In this document: piece by piece, positions 25,579-36,714 of the stretch
How the letters are laid out: every line of letters begins with the position of its first letter
Position numbering within the stretch: position 1 is the first letter of the stretch
NCBI GenBank assembly: GCA_029379385.1
Contig: CM055606.1
Coordinates: 20,423,142-20,487,141, forward strand
Origin: Quillaja saponaria
Taxonomy: Eukaryota; Streptophyta; Magnoliopsida; Fabales; Quillajaceae
DNA: 64,000 nt
Direction of reading: 5' to 3'
Translations under genes and position numbers: made by a program
Notes under the pieces: generated by a model
Seen by the model: only the letters and a program-made list of their open reading frames with translations
Database searches by the model: none
What the model was told of the DNA's origin: nothing

Positions 25579-27118
25579 AGGGAAAACAGTCAAAACTAAT
25601 GAACGTAATCTTTGTAAGGTTTCCTTGAAGATTCAACTTCCAGCTTTTAATTTCAGCTAGTTTCGTATATCAATTCACCCAGTACGTTTTCTGGTTAGGG
25701 TTTTGAGGCACCCGGAGAGAGGAAGGTATTGTGTAGCCACTGACAAATGAAGGAGAATTGGGAGCCGCAATTGTTAGATTACTAAAGGACCCCTTCTTTC
25801 CAATGTATAACCTCCTAACTGGGTCCGTTTGTTCATGAAAATCCTACGACATAGGCAAAAAGAGTGAGAAAATCAATTACTTAAAAACTTTGTTCTTCAC
25901 TTCTTTGTTAAAATTTATAATTTATATTACAAAAAAAAAAAAAAAAAAATTATTTATAACCAAAATAAAATAACAACTTTTTTTTATATTTGTTGGTATA
26001 AGAGTCATTTCAGTTTGGTTTTGTGTTTGAAAAATGTGTATAATATTTGAAACTGAAAATTACATTTACCTTGTATAATGGTTATTTTGTAAAATTAAAA
26101 ATTAACTCAAACGCCTAACATAGATTAGTCTCATTTTTTAAAAGTTATTTATGTATAGTTTTATCATAAGACACTTATTACAACATATAAAATATAATTT
26201 TTATATTATTTTTTGAGTAAATACCTTAATTTTTTTAATTATTATTCCAAATCATTTTATTTTTTTTGAAAAACTAATTAACATAATATTATGTTAAAAT
26301 CAATTTTTTTCATAATCCTTACTAACAAAATCAATTATCCAAAACACTTATTTTAAATGTCAAACCAAACTTGCCATGAGTCTATAAAATATACACCACT
26401 AGTTGAATTTCCATTCTCATCTATTTAGATGAACTTCAGTTAAAAAAATTATCAATTGAGTGAAATTGTAAAAAACTTAAAACTTTTAACTTTAGTCATT
26501 CTTTTAACACAAAATATAATACGAGTTTGCAAAGTTGAAGCGGGCAGTCAAGGAAGAGTTGAAGACTGATAATGAAAAAGTGGATATTAATTTCAATTTG
26601 TGAAGACATAAGGGACTGAAATGAAAATGAAAATGAAAAAAGGCAGCAAAATCCCATGCAATAAAATAGAGAACGCGGGATGCGGATGACATGTTAAATT
26701 GTGGTTGTATTTTCTATTCGCGTAAATGTAACGGCCTTACCGTTGCCTCTTTCGCCTCCCTTATTCCAAACCCTCTCTCCAGCTTCTCTCTGTTTCTTTC
26801 TCACCTCTCCCATTGGCAGAAACTCCTTTTACCTTCCCATTATTGCAGGGCTGAAAAACCCACTATTTATCTATACCAAGCATAACTTCCTCGGTAGAAT
26901 TCATCATCAAAAATCAAAACTTTGATCCAATGGAGGAGGGTTTTTAGCTTCATACCCACTTGCATTGTGCCAAGAAGGTAAAGATTTTGATTCATAAGCA
27001 TTTGAGTTCTTGTGGATTATGGCTTAATTGGTTAATTGAAATCTAGGAATTTGGATTCAATATCTTGGCACTGCAAATCTTTGGTAGATTTTCTTGTCCT
27101 CCATCACTTTTCTAATCT
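25579..27118. other. Divergent intergenic region between SMU2 and NIPA
   Basis: This 1.5-kb spacer separates the start codons of SMU2 (minus) and the NIPA gene (plus). Its ends hold the two 5' leaders, and the middle (about 25.9-26.6 kb) is AT-rich with long A runs. On the plus side the likely NIPA leader begins around 26.7-26.8 kb and includes pyrimidine-rich sequence. No other gene was recognised. Confidence 0.55.
25695..25703 (-). promoter_or_regulatory. Telo-box (AAACCCTAA) upstream of SMU2
   Basis: The minus strand reads AAACCCTAA about 120 bases upstream of the SMU2 start codon, within its leader or core promoter. Its significance is inferred from other plant housekeeping genes. Confidence 0.4.
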
Positions 27119-30100
27119 ATGCGGATATCATCTGACAACATACATGGACTTGTCCTCGCGGTCTCCTCGAGCATTTTTATTGGGACGAGCTATATAATAA
27201 AAAAGAAAGGGCTAAAGAAATCTGGAACTACTGGTTCCAGAGCAGGTTAGTCCCCATAATTTTATTTTGTTTTTGCCCATTTCCTGTTTTCATCTGAATG
27301 TGTTAAAAAATAGAAAATTTAAGATTTAATTTGTTTAAGGATGGTGAATTGAATTGACAGTGTTGGTTTGTTTAATTTAATCAGCCTTTGGAGGGCATTC
27401 TTACCTGTATGAACCTTGGTGGTGGATTGGAATGATTTCAAGTAAGTATTTTATTTTTCCTTACCTTTCTCATTAATTTACATTCTCTATTTTTATGATT
27501 TCATTATCCATTGTACTTTATATCAAGTAGAGCTGGTGTTTTTCTATAATTTCCTTCCATCTCTTCTAAGTTCATGTCAATCTTTTTATTTTATGATAAA
27601 GGCCCCAAATCTATTTCTTTCTCTTAGACTCTTAATTTCAATGAGCTTCCCCTTGGCCGAGAAAGCATTGTATTATGTTGGTTGATGCTGTTATTTGTTT
27701 ACTGGATATATGGAGCATGATGACAGGTATACCAATATGTTTCATCCTAGGGTTTTTTCATTTATTGATGATGTCTCCAAAGTTACTTTTGTTTTGAATA
27801 ATCCATGAGATGAATTTGAACTATTACACGGAAGCATGTCAAAAAGATTTTTTTCTTAGATGATTTTGCTGCATCACAGGAAACTTCATCAGTGGGGGGT
27901 CAATTTTTCTCCTCAATTTAAAATTAGTTAATATTAAGCTCATTAATAGGTTTTATAAGATTATTTTATTTTATTATTATTTTTTTTTTATAGGACAAAT
28001 TTTTTTACCAAAAGTTGTTTCATAAAGAGTATTCATGTAAATCTTCAATTAATCCGCTTATTATTTTATTTTCTATATAATTTTAAAATATAGAGAAATT
28101 TAAAGTTAATTTAGCGATGCAGTACTTATTTTCATTTAATTTTTACTTAGAATTGAACTCATTAAATACCTCCTCAAAAGGTTTAACTGTCATGAAGAAT
28201 TTACAAAATATTATTTAACTATCAAATAACAAAAATAAATGAAATAAGAGAAGCTATATTTTTTTAAAATTCAAACTAAGTAATTCAATTTTATACATAT
28301 TATTATTTATATATTTTTGAATAATGGTATGATTTAACATCATTTTCTAATATAATAAAATCTATAATTATTTAATTAATCTAACTTGTTTTATCAAAAT
28401 TAATAGGATCAATATGTATTTTTTTTTCTTTAAATTCAGTAGGTTCATTTTTAAATTTTCCCCATATTTTGATAAATTTATAACAAATTAATAAGTAAAA
28501 AAAAAATTAAAACTTGAGTTTTGTCCCCACTCAAGTGAACGTGGCTCCGCCACTGCTGCATCACGATGGAACTTCTATTCTGATTTATAATGTTTATTAG
28601 AAAGTATTGGTGTACCTCCTCATGATACAATTCAAAAGCTAATTACTGTTATAATGCCACAGCAGGTTGATCATGTTTGGCTTGTGATCTGTGACTCTGC
28701 AGGGTCCTGTCTTGTATAACAATATTTTGTAGAGCTTTCTTTAAGTTGCATTTAAGCATTTATTGTCCTTTGATTCTTAGTTTCTTCCAATATTGAGAAA
28801 GTTCCATGTATCCCTTCTCGGTCTGTGTTGACGTTGACTGCATATGTTGTTTCCCTTTTGTAGTGGTGGTTGGGGAGATAGCTAATTTTGCAGCTTATGC
28901 ATATGCTCCTGCAATACTTGTAACTCCTTTAGGAGCTTTAAGCATTATTTTCAGGTACATGACATGTTACCATCATGGTAGAGATAAAAAAAAAAAAAAG
29001 ATTATGCATTGCACACAGATGCAGAAATGCATGTGTGCGCATTCTTATTGGATCTATATGGGTTCGTGTTTGTATTTATGAGGAACATATCATTATTCAG
29101 TGCAGTGCTAGCTCATTTTATTTTGAAAGAGAAGTTGCATATCTTTGGTGTTCTTGGATGTGTGCTCTGCGTAGTAGGATCTACAACTATAGTTCTGCAT
29201 GCACCACATGAGAGACACATTGATTCCGTAAAGGAAGTGTGGCATCTTGCTACACAGCCAGGTATATAAGAAGCTTTAATTGCATGTTTTTTTTTTACAT
29301 TACTGAGCCTTGCCAAGAAGATGCTGAGGGGTGAGTTGGGATGGGTTAGATCTGCATGAACATCTTAAGGACTTTCTTTTTCTTCTTCTCTTTCTCCTGG
29401 TTTAAGCTAACAGTTAATTTTTTTCATCAACAGGTTTTATTGTCTATACTTGCATAGTTTTGATTCTGGTTTCCGTTCTCATTTTTTGGTACGCGCCACG
29501 TTATGGACATACCCATATGATTGTATACATTGGAATATGTTCTCTCATGGGCTCTCTCATGGTCAGCCTAATATCTCTGAAGCTGTTATATATAAGACTT
29601 GAAACGTGTCCCTTGTAAACTTAATGTCATTTTCTATTGTGGTCTTACTTCTGTAGGTTATGTGTGTGAAAGCAGTGGGAATAGCTCTAAAGCTGACATT
29701 TTCAGGGGCAAACCAATTTATTTACTTCCAAACCTGGTTTTTCACTGTGTTTGTTGTGGGGGGTTGCATTTTCCAGATTAACTACTTGAACAAGGTAAGT
29801 TTTAAAAGTTTAATTGTCAAGAATTGTCTAAATCATTGTATTGCTTATAGTAAATTAACTCACATGACTAGGCAAGAAACACTCATGAGGGGGAATCCTC
29901 TAAGATAAACATAGATGAAAATGTCATGGTGCAAAGCAGTAAACAATCCTTCTCAGGAAAAAAAAAAAAAAAAAAAACAGGGAAAAACTCAATTAGGAGA
30001 TTCAAAGAGGATAAGAAGAGAAGATTAGACCAAAATGAGACTAGCCATGGATAGGAGTGAGTGCTGATACAGATCACATGTGGAGGATCTCAATTAGTTT

Positions 30101-31559
30101 GAACAAAAAAAAAAGATGAAGCCACTCCCAAGTCCCGCATATTTGCAGTATAGAGATTGTTTTTGTAGTAATATACCAACCAAATATCATTTTGCTTAGA
30201 GTTTGCTGTATTTTGCCACTTTCTTGAATTATTATACTTCGTTCATAGTATTAGATCAGAACTTCCCTGAGTCCTGAAATTAAGATTTTGCACCTTCCAC
30301 TCAATAATTCTAACAATTTACCGATTATGTTATTGTTAACAGGCCTTGGACACCTTCAACACTGCTGTCGTATCACCAGTTTACTTTGTGATGTTTACAT
30401 CACTCACCATCCTTGCCAGCATGATCATGTTTAAGGTGATTCAGTATTTACTTTTCAGACCACATATATGTTTGACTTGCTTTACTTTGCTCTCTTCAGT
30501 CAAATATTTATTCTGGTGATGCTTTTAAATCATCAAGAAGTATGAGGTAGCTTATGGAGATCAAATGAGTAAAAGAAGGTTTCTAACCATTTCTGCCCCT
30601 TAATTTAAACAAGAACATAATCACTTCCAAAGTCAGATGAATCCTAAGATTTTCTGTGTGGCGCCAGTTGAATTTAGTCTATTACGTAGCAGATCCCTTT
30701 TAGCATAAATGAAAGGTCGTATGAGGACTCACAATACTGAAATACATCAAGCACAATAGATCTTTAACTTCTACTCCTGCAACTCAAATAGTGTTGGACT
30801 TGGACAACGGTTTCACTTTATTACTTGCCTTTACTCATCACCACCACTATTACTGCCACAATGATAAAGCACACAAGATCAACCAAGAGAGAGATAGTGT
30901 TATTAAACAAACATACCTAGGCATAGAGAACAACTCTTATTACTATCGTATCCTACAGGTGAAAAAGATAGTGGCTATTTGTAATCATGCTTTTCTTCAG
31001 TTGACATAATCTATGCTGATATTTAGGGGATCCATGCCTTGTTTACTGTCTTAACAGTGTCTCTTGTAATGATCTTAAGAGCAGTTTCAAGTGGGCAGGC
31101 TAGTGATCCACTTTTAACAAAGATTCTTATAGTTAAATATATGTAAGTATGATAAAACTCGGTGTGCTTGAAAGCTCTTAATCACTAAATTATGTGACAT
31201 TGAAATGAATGTAAGGAATAGGAAAGTTAAGAAACAAATAGGTTTTAGGCAAGCTTTTGGAAGACAGTGGTTGATTTATTTTATTTCCTGTTTTAATTTG
31301 AAATAATTGCTTGACTGCAGTAAATTTGTCATATAAATTTGTGTAGTTCATGATTTGGTTTATCACCATATTTTGTTACCTGCAGGACTGGGACTCACAA
31401 AATGCATCACAGATTGCAACTCAACTGTGTGGCTTTGTCACAATTTTATCTGGAACCTTTCTCCTTCACAGAACTCAAGACATGGGGAACAATAAACCAC
31501 TAGAATCCCCTGTTTTTTCAAGTCCAAGCCACCCTAGTCCAACCCCAAATTCCGGATAG
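27119..31559 (+). CDS. NIPA-like magnesium transporter
   Basis: Eight exons (27119-27245, 27385-27441, 28864-28954, 29101-29261, 29434-29561, 29657-29794, 30343-30435, 31386-31559) join in frame to about 322 residues. The protein belongs to the NIPA family (magnesium transporter NIPA, DUF803) of multi-pass membrane proteins, typically nine helices. Family hallmarks are visible: [20 protein letters not shown] at the N-terminus, [70 protein letters not shown] and [10 protein letters not shown]. The C-terminal tail is Ser/Pro-rich. Magnesium transport in endosomal or plasma membranes is family knowledge, not shown here. Intron 2 (1.4 kb) carries a likely small transposon and intron 7 is about 950 bp. 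The ATG at 27119 ([10 protein letters not shown]) fits plant homologues. Confidence 0.92.
27890..28555. mobile_element. Putative TIR-type non-autonomous element in NIPA intron 2
   Basis: An AT-rich insert of about 666 bp begins CAGTGGGGGGTC and ends GTGGCTCCGCCACTG. The inverted complement of the right end starts CAGTGGCGGAGCC, so the ends are imperfect terminal inverted repeats. It is flanked by a diverged direct repeat: CTGCATCACAGGAAACTTC at 27869 on the left and CTGCATCACGATGGAACTTC at 28556 on the right. No transposase frame is present. Ends of the type CAGTGGCGGAGCCA occur on many short plant elements. The roughly 20-bp flanking repeat is long for a typical TIR element. Confidence 0.6.
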
Positions 31560-32543
31560 CCTCCAATTTTGAAGTTCAAGCAGCACTACAATTGCCATTC
31601 AGTCACGTATCCATGGTAGAACCAGTTTAGTTTGAAGCATCTTACTTTTTTTATAAGAAAGTAAGTCAAAGGACAGTTTTAGGAGGAGAGGTGCACGTTT
31701 TATACTAAACAGCTTGTTAGCATTGAAAGGGAAATCCCATTTCAGCAGTGCGAAGAATTGGTGGAGGAAACATTCCTTATCACTGTAGGGTTACACCATA
31801 CTTTAGTTTCTATAGTTGCAGTCTTTCATTTCTTTGGTTTATTTTTTTCATCCCGGTACATAATTTGTTTGCCAGGTGAAAATGGTAAGCAAGAATGATC
31901 ATAAGCTTTGGTTCCATCCATTACAAAATGGTTCTACTCGAAGGTAGAAAATGCATACATTTAGTTTGCAATTCTTCATGAGTTGAAGGTGAGTTTAATA
32001 ATTGTCTTACATATACATTTAAAAGCAAGGTATAGAACTGAGAGAATTAGTGTCTGTAATCTGATTCATAGTGGGAAATTATCTTTTCTTTATCAATGTA
32101 AAAAAAGAAGGACAAGCCTCTACAACATGGATTTCCAGTCTTATCAGATGACAAGTTGAAATTTGAAGAGAAAAATATAGACAAAGGCTAGGAAAATATA
32201 ACTTACATTCAAAATTCTGGATAAATATTGAGAAAATGTGAATTATCAAGAAATATTTTTAGATTAGTTATGTTGGAAACTTAGATAGAGCTGATAAAGT
32301 TTATTTTTATCAGATTTAGTCTTAATTCAGAACCCGATTATAAAAATTTAAATCCTAAAATACTTTATGAAAAACATTACTTGGACCCATTTGGAAACTA
32401 AAAATTTGTGAAGGTTAAAAGTGAAAAAGGTAATAATACTCACGGCCAATATACGAATTGAGACAAAGAGAACCACTCAAACAGAATTCTCAACAGAATC
32501 TTCCTCCAACGACCTCGCTCTCCCTATATCCCAGAATACTCTC
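31560..32543. other. NIPA 3' UTR and spacer to the trihelix gene
   Basis: The first part is the probable 3' UTR of the NIPA gene. The remainder is AT-rich promoter sequence of the trihelix gene. No coding segment was recognised. Confidence 0.5.
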
Positions 32544-32787
32544 ATGCTTCAGGCCGCGATTTTCTCCGGAAAATTCTCTCCCTTCAGCTTCGAAAGTTCT
32601 CATTTTTCTAACTTATTCGTCAGTCAAGCTTCGCTTTCTTCTTTAATCTCAAAGGTAAGTGCTTTCACGCGTACAGTTTGCTGTTCTATTTGATATTGGC
32701 TGGTTATACTGGGTTCAACTATTCGATGCAACCCAATTTTCAATACAATAGGCTTGTGGTTGTTTTGGAATATACCAGAATTGGTAA
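32544..32787 (+). promoter_or_regulatory. Upstream ORF in the spliced leader of the trihelix gene
   Basis: An ATG at 32544 starts an open frame (MLQAAIFSGKF...) that reaches a good donor at 32654 (CAAAG|GTAAGT) after exactly 37 codons. Two possible acceptors (exon starting at 32752 or 32779) both keep the frame, which then ends at the TAA at 32785-32787. This stop is only three bases before the trihelix ATG. The uORF would be about 40-49 codons. Splicing and transcription of the leader are inferred. Confidence 0.5.
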
Positions 32788-32790
32788 CCA

Positions 32791-34113
32791 ATGATGCCCC
32801 CAAGAAGAAAGAAATGGACTGAGGTTGAGGAAAAAACCCTAATTGACAAATATGGCAGTATGGTCGCTGATGGGACCCTGGCCAAAATGAAAACCCGTGA
32901 GAAAAAATTCAAGCCCATTGCTTGTCATGTCAATTCTTTTCACAATTTTCGTGATCCGATCGCCTACCCTTGGCAGTGGACTTGGAAGGATGTTTCCACC
33001 AAGGTCCAAAATATGAGGCATCAGTATTTGCTTGTCAAACAAAAGATTAAGAAGCCTGGGTTTCAGTCAATGGAGAATTCTGGAGGTGAGAGTGATGGAA
33101 GTGAGTATGATTGGGAAGATGGGCTTACTCATTGGTCTAATTTTCTTAGGTATAAGGAAGTCTTTGGAGATTTGGCAGTTAGTCATAGTAATAGTAATGA
33201 TTTGATGACGATTGCAAATGATCGTGAAAATGGAAGTGGGTTTTTAGGAGTTGGTGTGGGATTGGATATGGTGGAGTTTGGGCAAATGGGTCATTCAGGG
33301 GATGGGGATTTTGCAGCTGGATTAGATGGGGTTGAGAATGGGGTTATGGGTTTCGGGTTCGACTATGATGGAGAAGAAGGGGAGGTGCATTATAATGGCA
33401 GTGGCAGAATGAGGGAAGATAGAGAAAATGGTTATGTGTATGAAGATGTGGAACTGACTGGAACTCATTTTAAGAAGAAGAGGAAGGTGTTGAAGGGGTT
33501 GGAAAAGAAGGCATGGAGATTTCTTGGAAGCCAATTGGGACAGTTGCGGGAAATGGAGGCTCGGTTTGAGCAACGTGATTTGGATAGAGAGCAGGAGAGG
33601 CAGAGGAGGGAAAACTTTCGAATGGAGCTTGAGCAAGAATGGCAAAGGAAATGGGAAGAAAGAGAGAAGGAAAGAGAGGAGCAAATAAAGGATAGAGAGA
33701 AGTCGAGGAGGCAGAGAATATGTGAGTGGGAAGATATAGAGAAGGAGAGTGAAGAGATGGAAATTAAAAGAAGAGAGGAAGAGTTGGCTTGTCAGAGGGA
33801 GTGGGAAGACAGGATGAATAGCAGAAGGTCAGAATGGAAGAAGAGGGTTGATGAGATGTTGAGTGAGCATCATGCAGAGAAAGGCCAGATTCAGAACCGT
33901 ATTCTACATGAGCAACAAAATCTTACTACCCAATTACTTGGGATTGTCTCTCAGTGGACTGCTCATCCGGCTGGTCTTTCTGATCACACCAGTTCTAGCA
34001 GCCATTATCTGTCACAGATGATGCAAAATTTGCAGCATGTGAATGGTATAGTTCACGGTGACACTAGGGCTGACGGAGATAATCAAGAAGATCAATTCAT
34101 TGTTGATGGATGA
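32791..34113 (+). CDS. Trihelix (MYB/SANT-like) DNA-binding protein
   Basis: A single uninterrupted frame of 440 residues. The first 90 or so form a trihelix/SANT-like module (RKKWTEVEEKTLIDKYGSM, PWQWTWKDVSTKVQNMRHQY), with spaced tryptophans and a basic C-terminal edge, as in plant GT-type transcription factors. An acidic, glycine-rich middle follows (about 95-215). A basic patch (KKKRKVLKG, near residue 230) could be a nuclear localisation signal. From about 240 to 370 there is a very highly charged Arg/Glu coiled coil (REEQIKDREKSRRQR), suited to dimerisation. The tail is Ser/His-rich. Two ATGs in tandem (32791 and 32794) could each serve as start. A transcription-factor role is inferred from the fold, and the target genes are unknown. 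Confidence 0.85.
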   Translation: MMPPRRKKWTEVEEKTLIDKYGSMVADGTLAKMKTREKKFKPIACHVNSFHNFRDPIAYPWQWTWKDVSTKVQNMRHQYLLVKQKIKKPGFQSMENSGGESDGSEYDWEDGLTHWSNFLRYKEVFGDLAVSHSNSNDLMTIANDRENGSGFLGVGVGLDMVEFGQMGHSGDGDFAAGLDGVENGVMGFGFDYDGEEGEVHYNGSGRMREDRENGYVYEDVELTGTHFKKKRKVLKGLEKKAWRFLGSQLGQLREMEARFEQRDLDREQERQRRENFRMELEQEWQRKWEEREKEREEQIKDREKSRRQRICEWEDIEKESEEMEIKRREEELACQREWEDRMNSRRSEWKKRVDEMLSEHHAEKGQIQNRILHEQQNLTTQLLGIVSQWTAHPAGLSDHTSSSSHYLSQMMQNLQHVNGIVHGDTRADGDNQEDQFIVDG

Positions 34114-35319
34114 TGTAACTCTTCATTCTGCTTCATCAGCCAAACTTACTGTGAGGTATGCAAGAGTATTTACAGTTGAAGTAGTGTTGTAAGGCAGAAG
34201 AACTGTTGAATGCATTTGTAAGCTTACCTTCTTCATTGCTGTTCTATTTATTTGTATGTAATTACCTTTTTTTCTATATGAATAATGTAAATTTTCTTTC
34301 TTGTTTTAATTTTTAATGAACACTGAAAATATGATTGTAAAGGTCAGATTTTATCAAAGAAGAATTGAAACTCTACTGATCTAATTCATGTCTATGTGTT
34401 TGACTTGGATCTAATTAGATGCCAGAAGGAATTTTCTAATATACATGACACAGCTGATATGTTTTTCCAGTGTAAATACCCAAGGGTATTTCGCTAATGC
34501 TCTATCTGATGACATTACAATATGATCTCATTTCTTCGCTGAAATGGAATAACATTTTATTTATTTATCCTTTTCAAGTAAATATCGAATAAAGCCATTC
34601 TGGTAAGTTACTGTTTCCACCTACCTTGTTTCTTTGAAAACTAATTTAGTCTACGCATCATGACTTCAATTTAAACATTATGCATGGAAAACTGCAATTT
34701 GATTTTGTTAAATTTAAACTATTGGATGCTGATCAAATTAGAACCAGCTATTTTTAGTTTGTATATAAGGAGTGTAGTCAATTAGTCATACGTATGTAGC
34801 TTTATAAGAACTTTATTTTGACCAGATACATTCTGTACTAGTAATGAGAACTAGAAGTGAATCTGGATGCTGCATTGACACGGAAGTTGTGTTTCAAAAC
34901 ATTTAAGGATCAAAGATACAAAATGCTGGAGCTGGAGCCCTGTGAACATTGTTTGTTATTTGTTGATGAAACGCTGAATTATGACAGTATTATGTGGTGC
35001 ACTTTTTTAAGTTCGAATGCCTTGATTGTATCCCATTCTCATCTACTTCCCACCCATACTGAACTCTGGTTGGCTTACACAAGATCTTATGACTCTGATG
35101 GTATGTCTTTTAACTATGTTGTGCATAAGTGCTTTCTGTTTCAGTGTCTTTTTCCTTTCTTTTTGTTTCCCTTTTGTGAATTATCTATTTGACTTAAATA
35201 TCGTAAGAGTAGATATTATCAGCAGAAAGCACTGGAAATGGAAGGGAGAAGAAATTGAAAACAACCAAGCTTTGCCAGATTACTCGGCGAACCAATCACA
35301 AATGAGGATTCAAAGGTCT

Positions 35320-35452
35320 TACTGAAATGCCAAGCTTGTCACCAATCCTTCTCAGTTCTGTCTCTGATGCTCTGTATAATTCCCTCTGTCCATCCTTATT
35401 TAACCTCCGGAAATCAGGCACAGGGTAGCCAAGAGAGATCCAAGATAAAAGT
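35320..35452 (-). other. Exon-like open segment, unassigned
   Basis: Read on the minus strand, about 40 codons look protein-like (GYPVPDFRRLNKDGQRELYR, then ETELRRIGDKLGIS) and run up to a splice donor (TTTCA|GTAAGA). No acceptor or partner exon was found nearby, and I do not recognise the protein. It could be a relic exon of a displaced gene or a chance frame. Confidence 0.3.
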
Positions 35453-36429
35453 AAAATTTATGGGCAGTTTTCAAAGAATTTGACCAATGCCCATAAATTT
35501 AGATTGAAAAACAACCAGCGGATTCACTTAATTCTAAAAAAGTTTACGGGACAGTAAATTTTTAATTCAACAGATTAATTCTTTAGAGTGATTGTTGAGT
35601 TTTTATCCCATAATGTCTGTGCATGCACCGCCAAAGTTGTTCTCTTCTACTAAAAACAGCAAATAGGCGTAAGCACTCACGTGTAACATCAATTCCTCTA
35701 AGATATTGAATGTGCAACAACATTTAACGCTCAACCAACCCAGTAGAGACCCTTGTGAATACCACTGACAGCTAACTAGTTACAATGACCTAATAGAAAT
35801 CCTTTTAGAATGGGGTTTGCATTTTACTTACAATGATCTATTTGAGCCTTTATGGAAAAATAGTTCTGAGGACACTAATAGATGTTAATGTGAATATCAT
35901 AATTATGGTTGTTTGATCTTAACTAATGTTCATGTCGGCAAGTTTCATTGTACCAGTTTTATGCTACAAATTAAGGTCCTCGCTGTTTCTACAGCCACAC
36001 AAGTGGTTGCCATAAATGCAGCTTCTTATATCTCTTCGTTTGTATAGTCATTCCTATTACATATGCCAGGGCCATTTATTGAGTTTGGCTCTTCCTCTAG
36101 GGATCTTCGCGTGTTAGTTGGGGATGCATTAATAGTGGCCCTTTCACTAATTCAATTGACTCACTCTCTAACTGTCCCAAAAAAATGAACAAGTACTCCT
36201 TCACCAATGGTTAATTTTAGTTCTTTTGAATTTATGAAATAAGTAGAGGCCTCCTCCTGCAACCAAGAAAGTGTGACTGTGCTCCGTGCCCATACAACAA
36301 CAAAAAAAAAGAGAAAAGAAATCTGCTTGTACTGTATTGGAAATATACACAGATAGATACTAATCAGTAAAGAATGAGTGGCAAATGTGCATTGGGAGGA
36401 GGAGGATGATCATGATCCAACATTCAAAA

Positions 36430-36446
36430 ATATATATATATATATC
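36430..36446. repeat. (TA)n microsatellite upstream of NPF6.1
   Basis: A short TA run about 270 bases upstream of the NPF6.1 start codon. Confidence 0.85.
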
Positions 36447-36714
36447 AAATGAGCACAGCACAGCAGCTTCTATCTGAAGCTTTAAAATCGAAGTTCAGTC
36501 GAGCTCTACGTATGCTGTAGATCTGGACCCATTTGGAGATACTCATCAAACTCTTGATCTTATAGGGAGGAGAAAAGAAGTTGATTGAAGGTACCCCATA
36601 AGTTTTTATACCCCTGAAACTGTTGATCAAGTGAATATGTGAACAAGCATTCTATCATAAGTCATCTCAACACATATACTGCTATTGTTTTTCAGGATTC
36701 CAGGTTGGTGAGTA

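Larger units (their letters stand above)
34114..36714. other. Spacer between the trihelix and NPF6.1 genes
   Basis: This 2.6-kb stretch holds no gene I can name. It begins with the trihelix 3' UTR and ends with the NPF6.1 leader. An exon-like open segment with a donor site lies on the minus strand at about 35320-35452 and is listed separately. A short TA repeat lies at 36430-36446. Confidence 0.5.

Noticed and set aside
34857..35325. Plus-strand open frames of about 100 residues in the trihelix-NPF6.1 spacer.
   Set aside because: Composition is Phe/Leu/Ser-rich and low in complexity, no family motif is present and there are no supporting splice or start signals.
35940..36190. Two overlapping plus-strand frames with protein-like composition (KVLAVSTATQVVAINAAS and a following frame).
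   Set aside because: Both are cut by stops, have no splice signals in register and match nothing I recognise.
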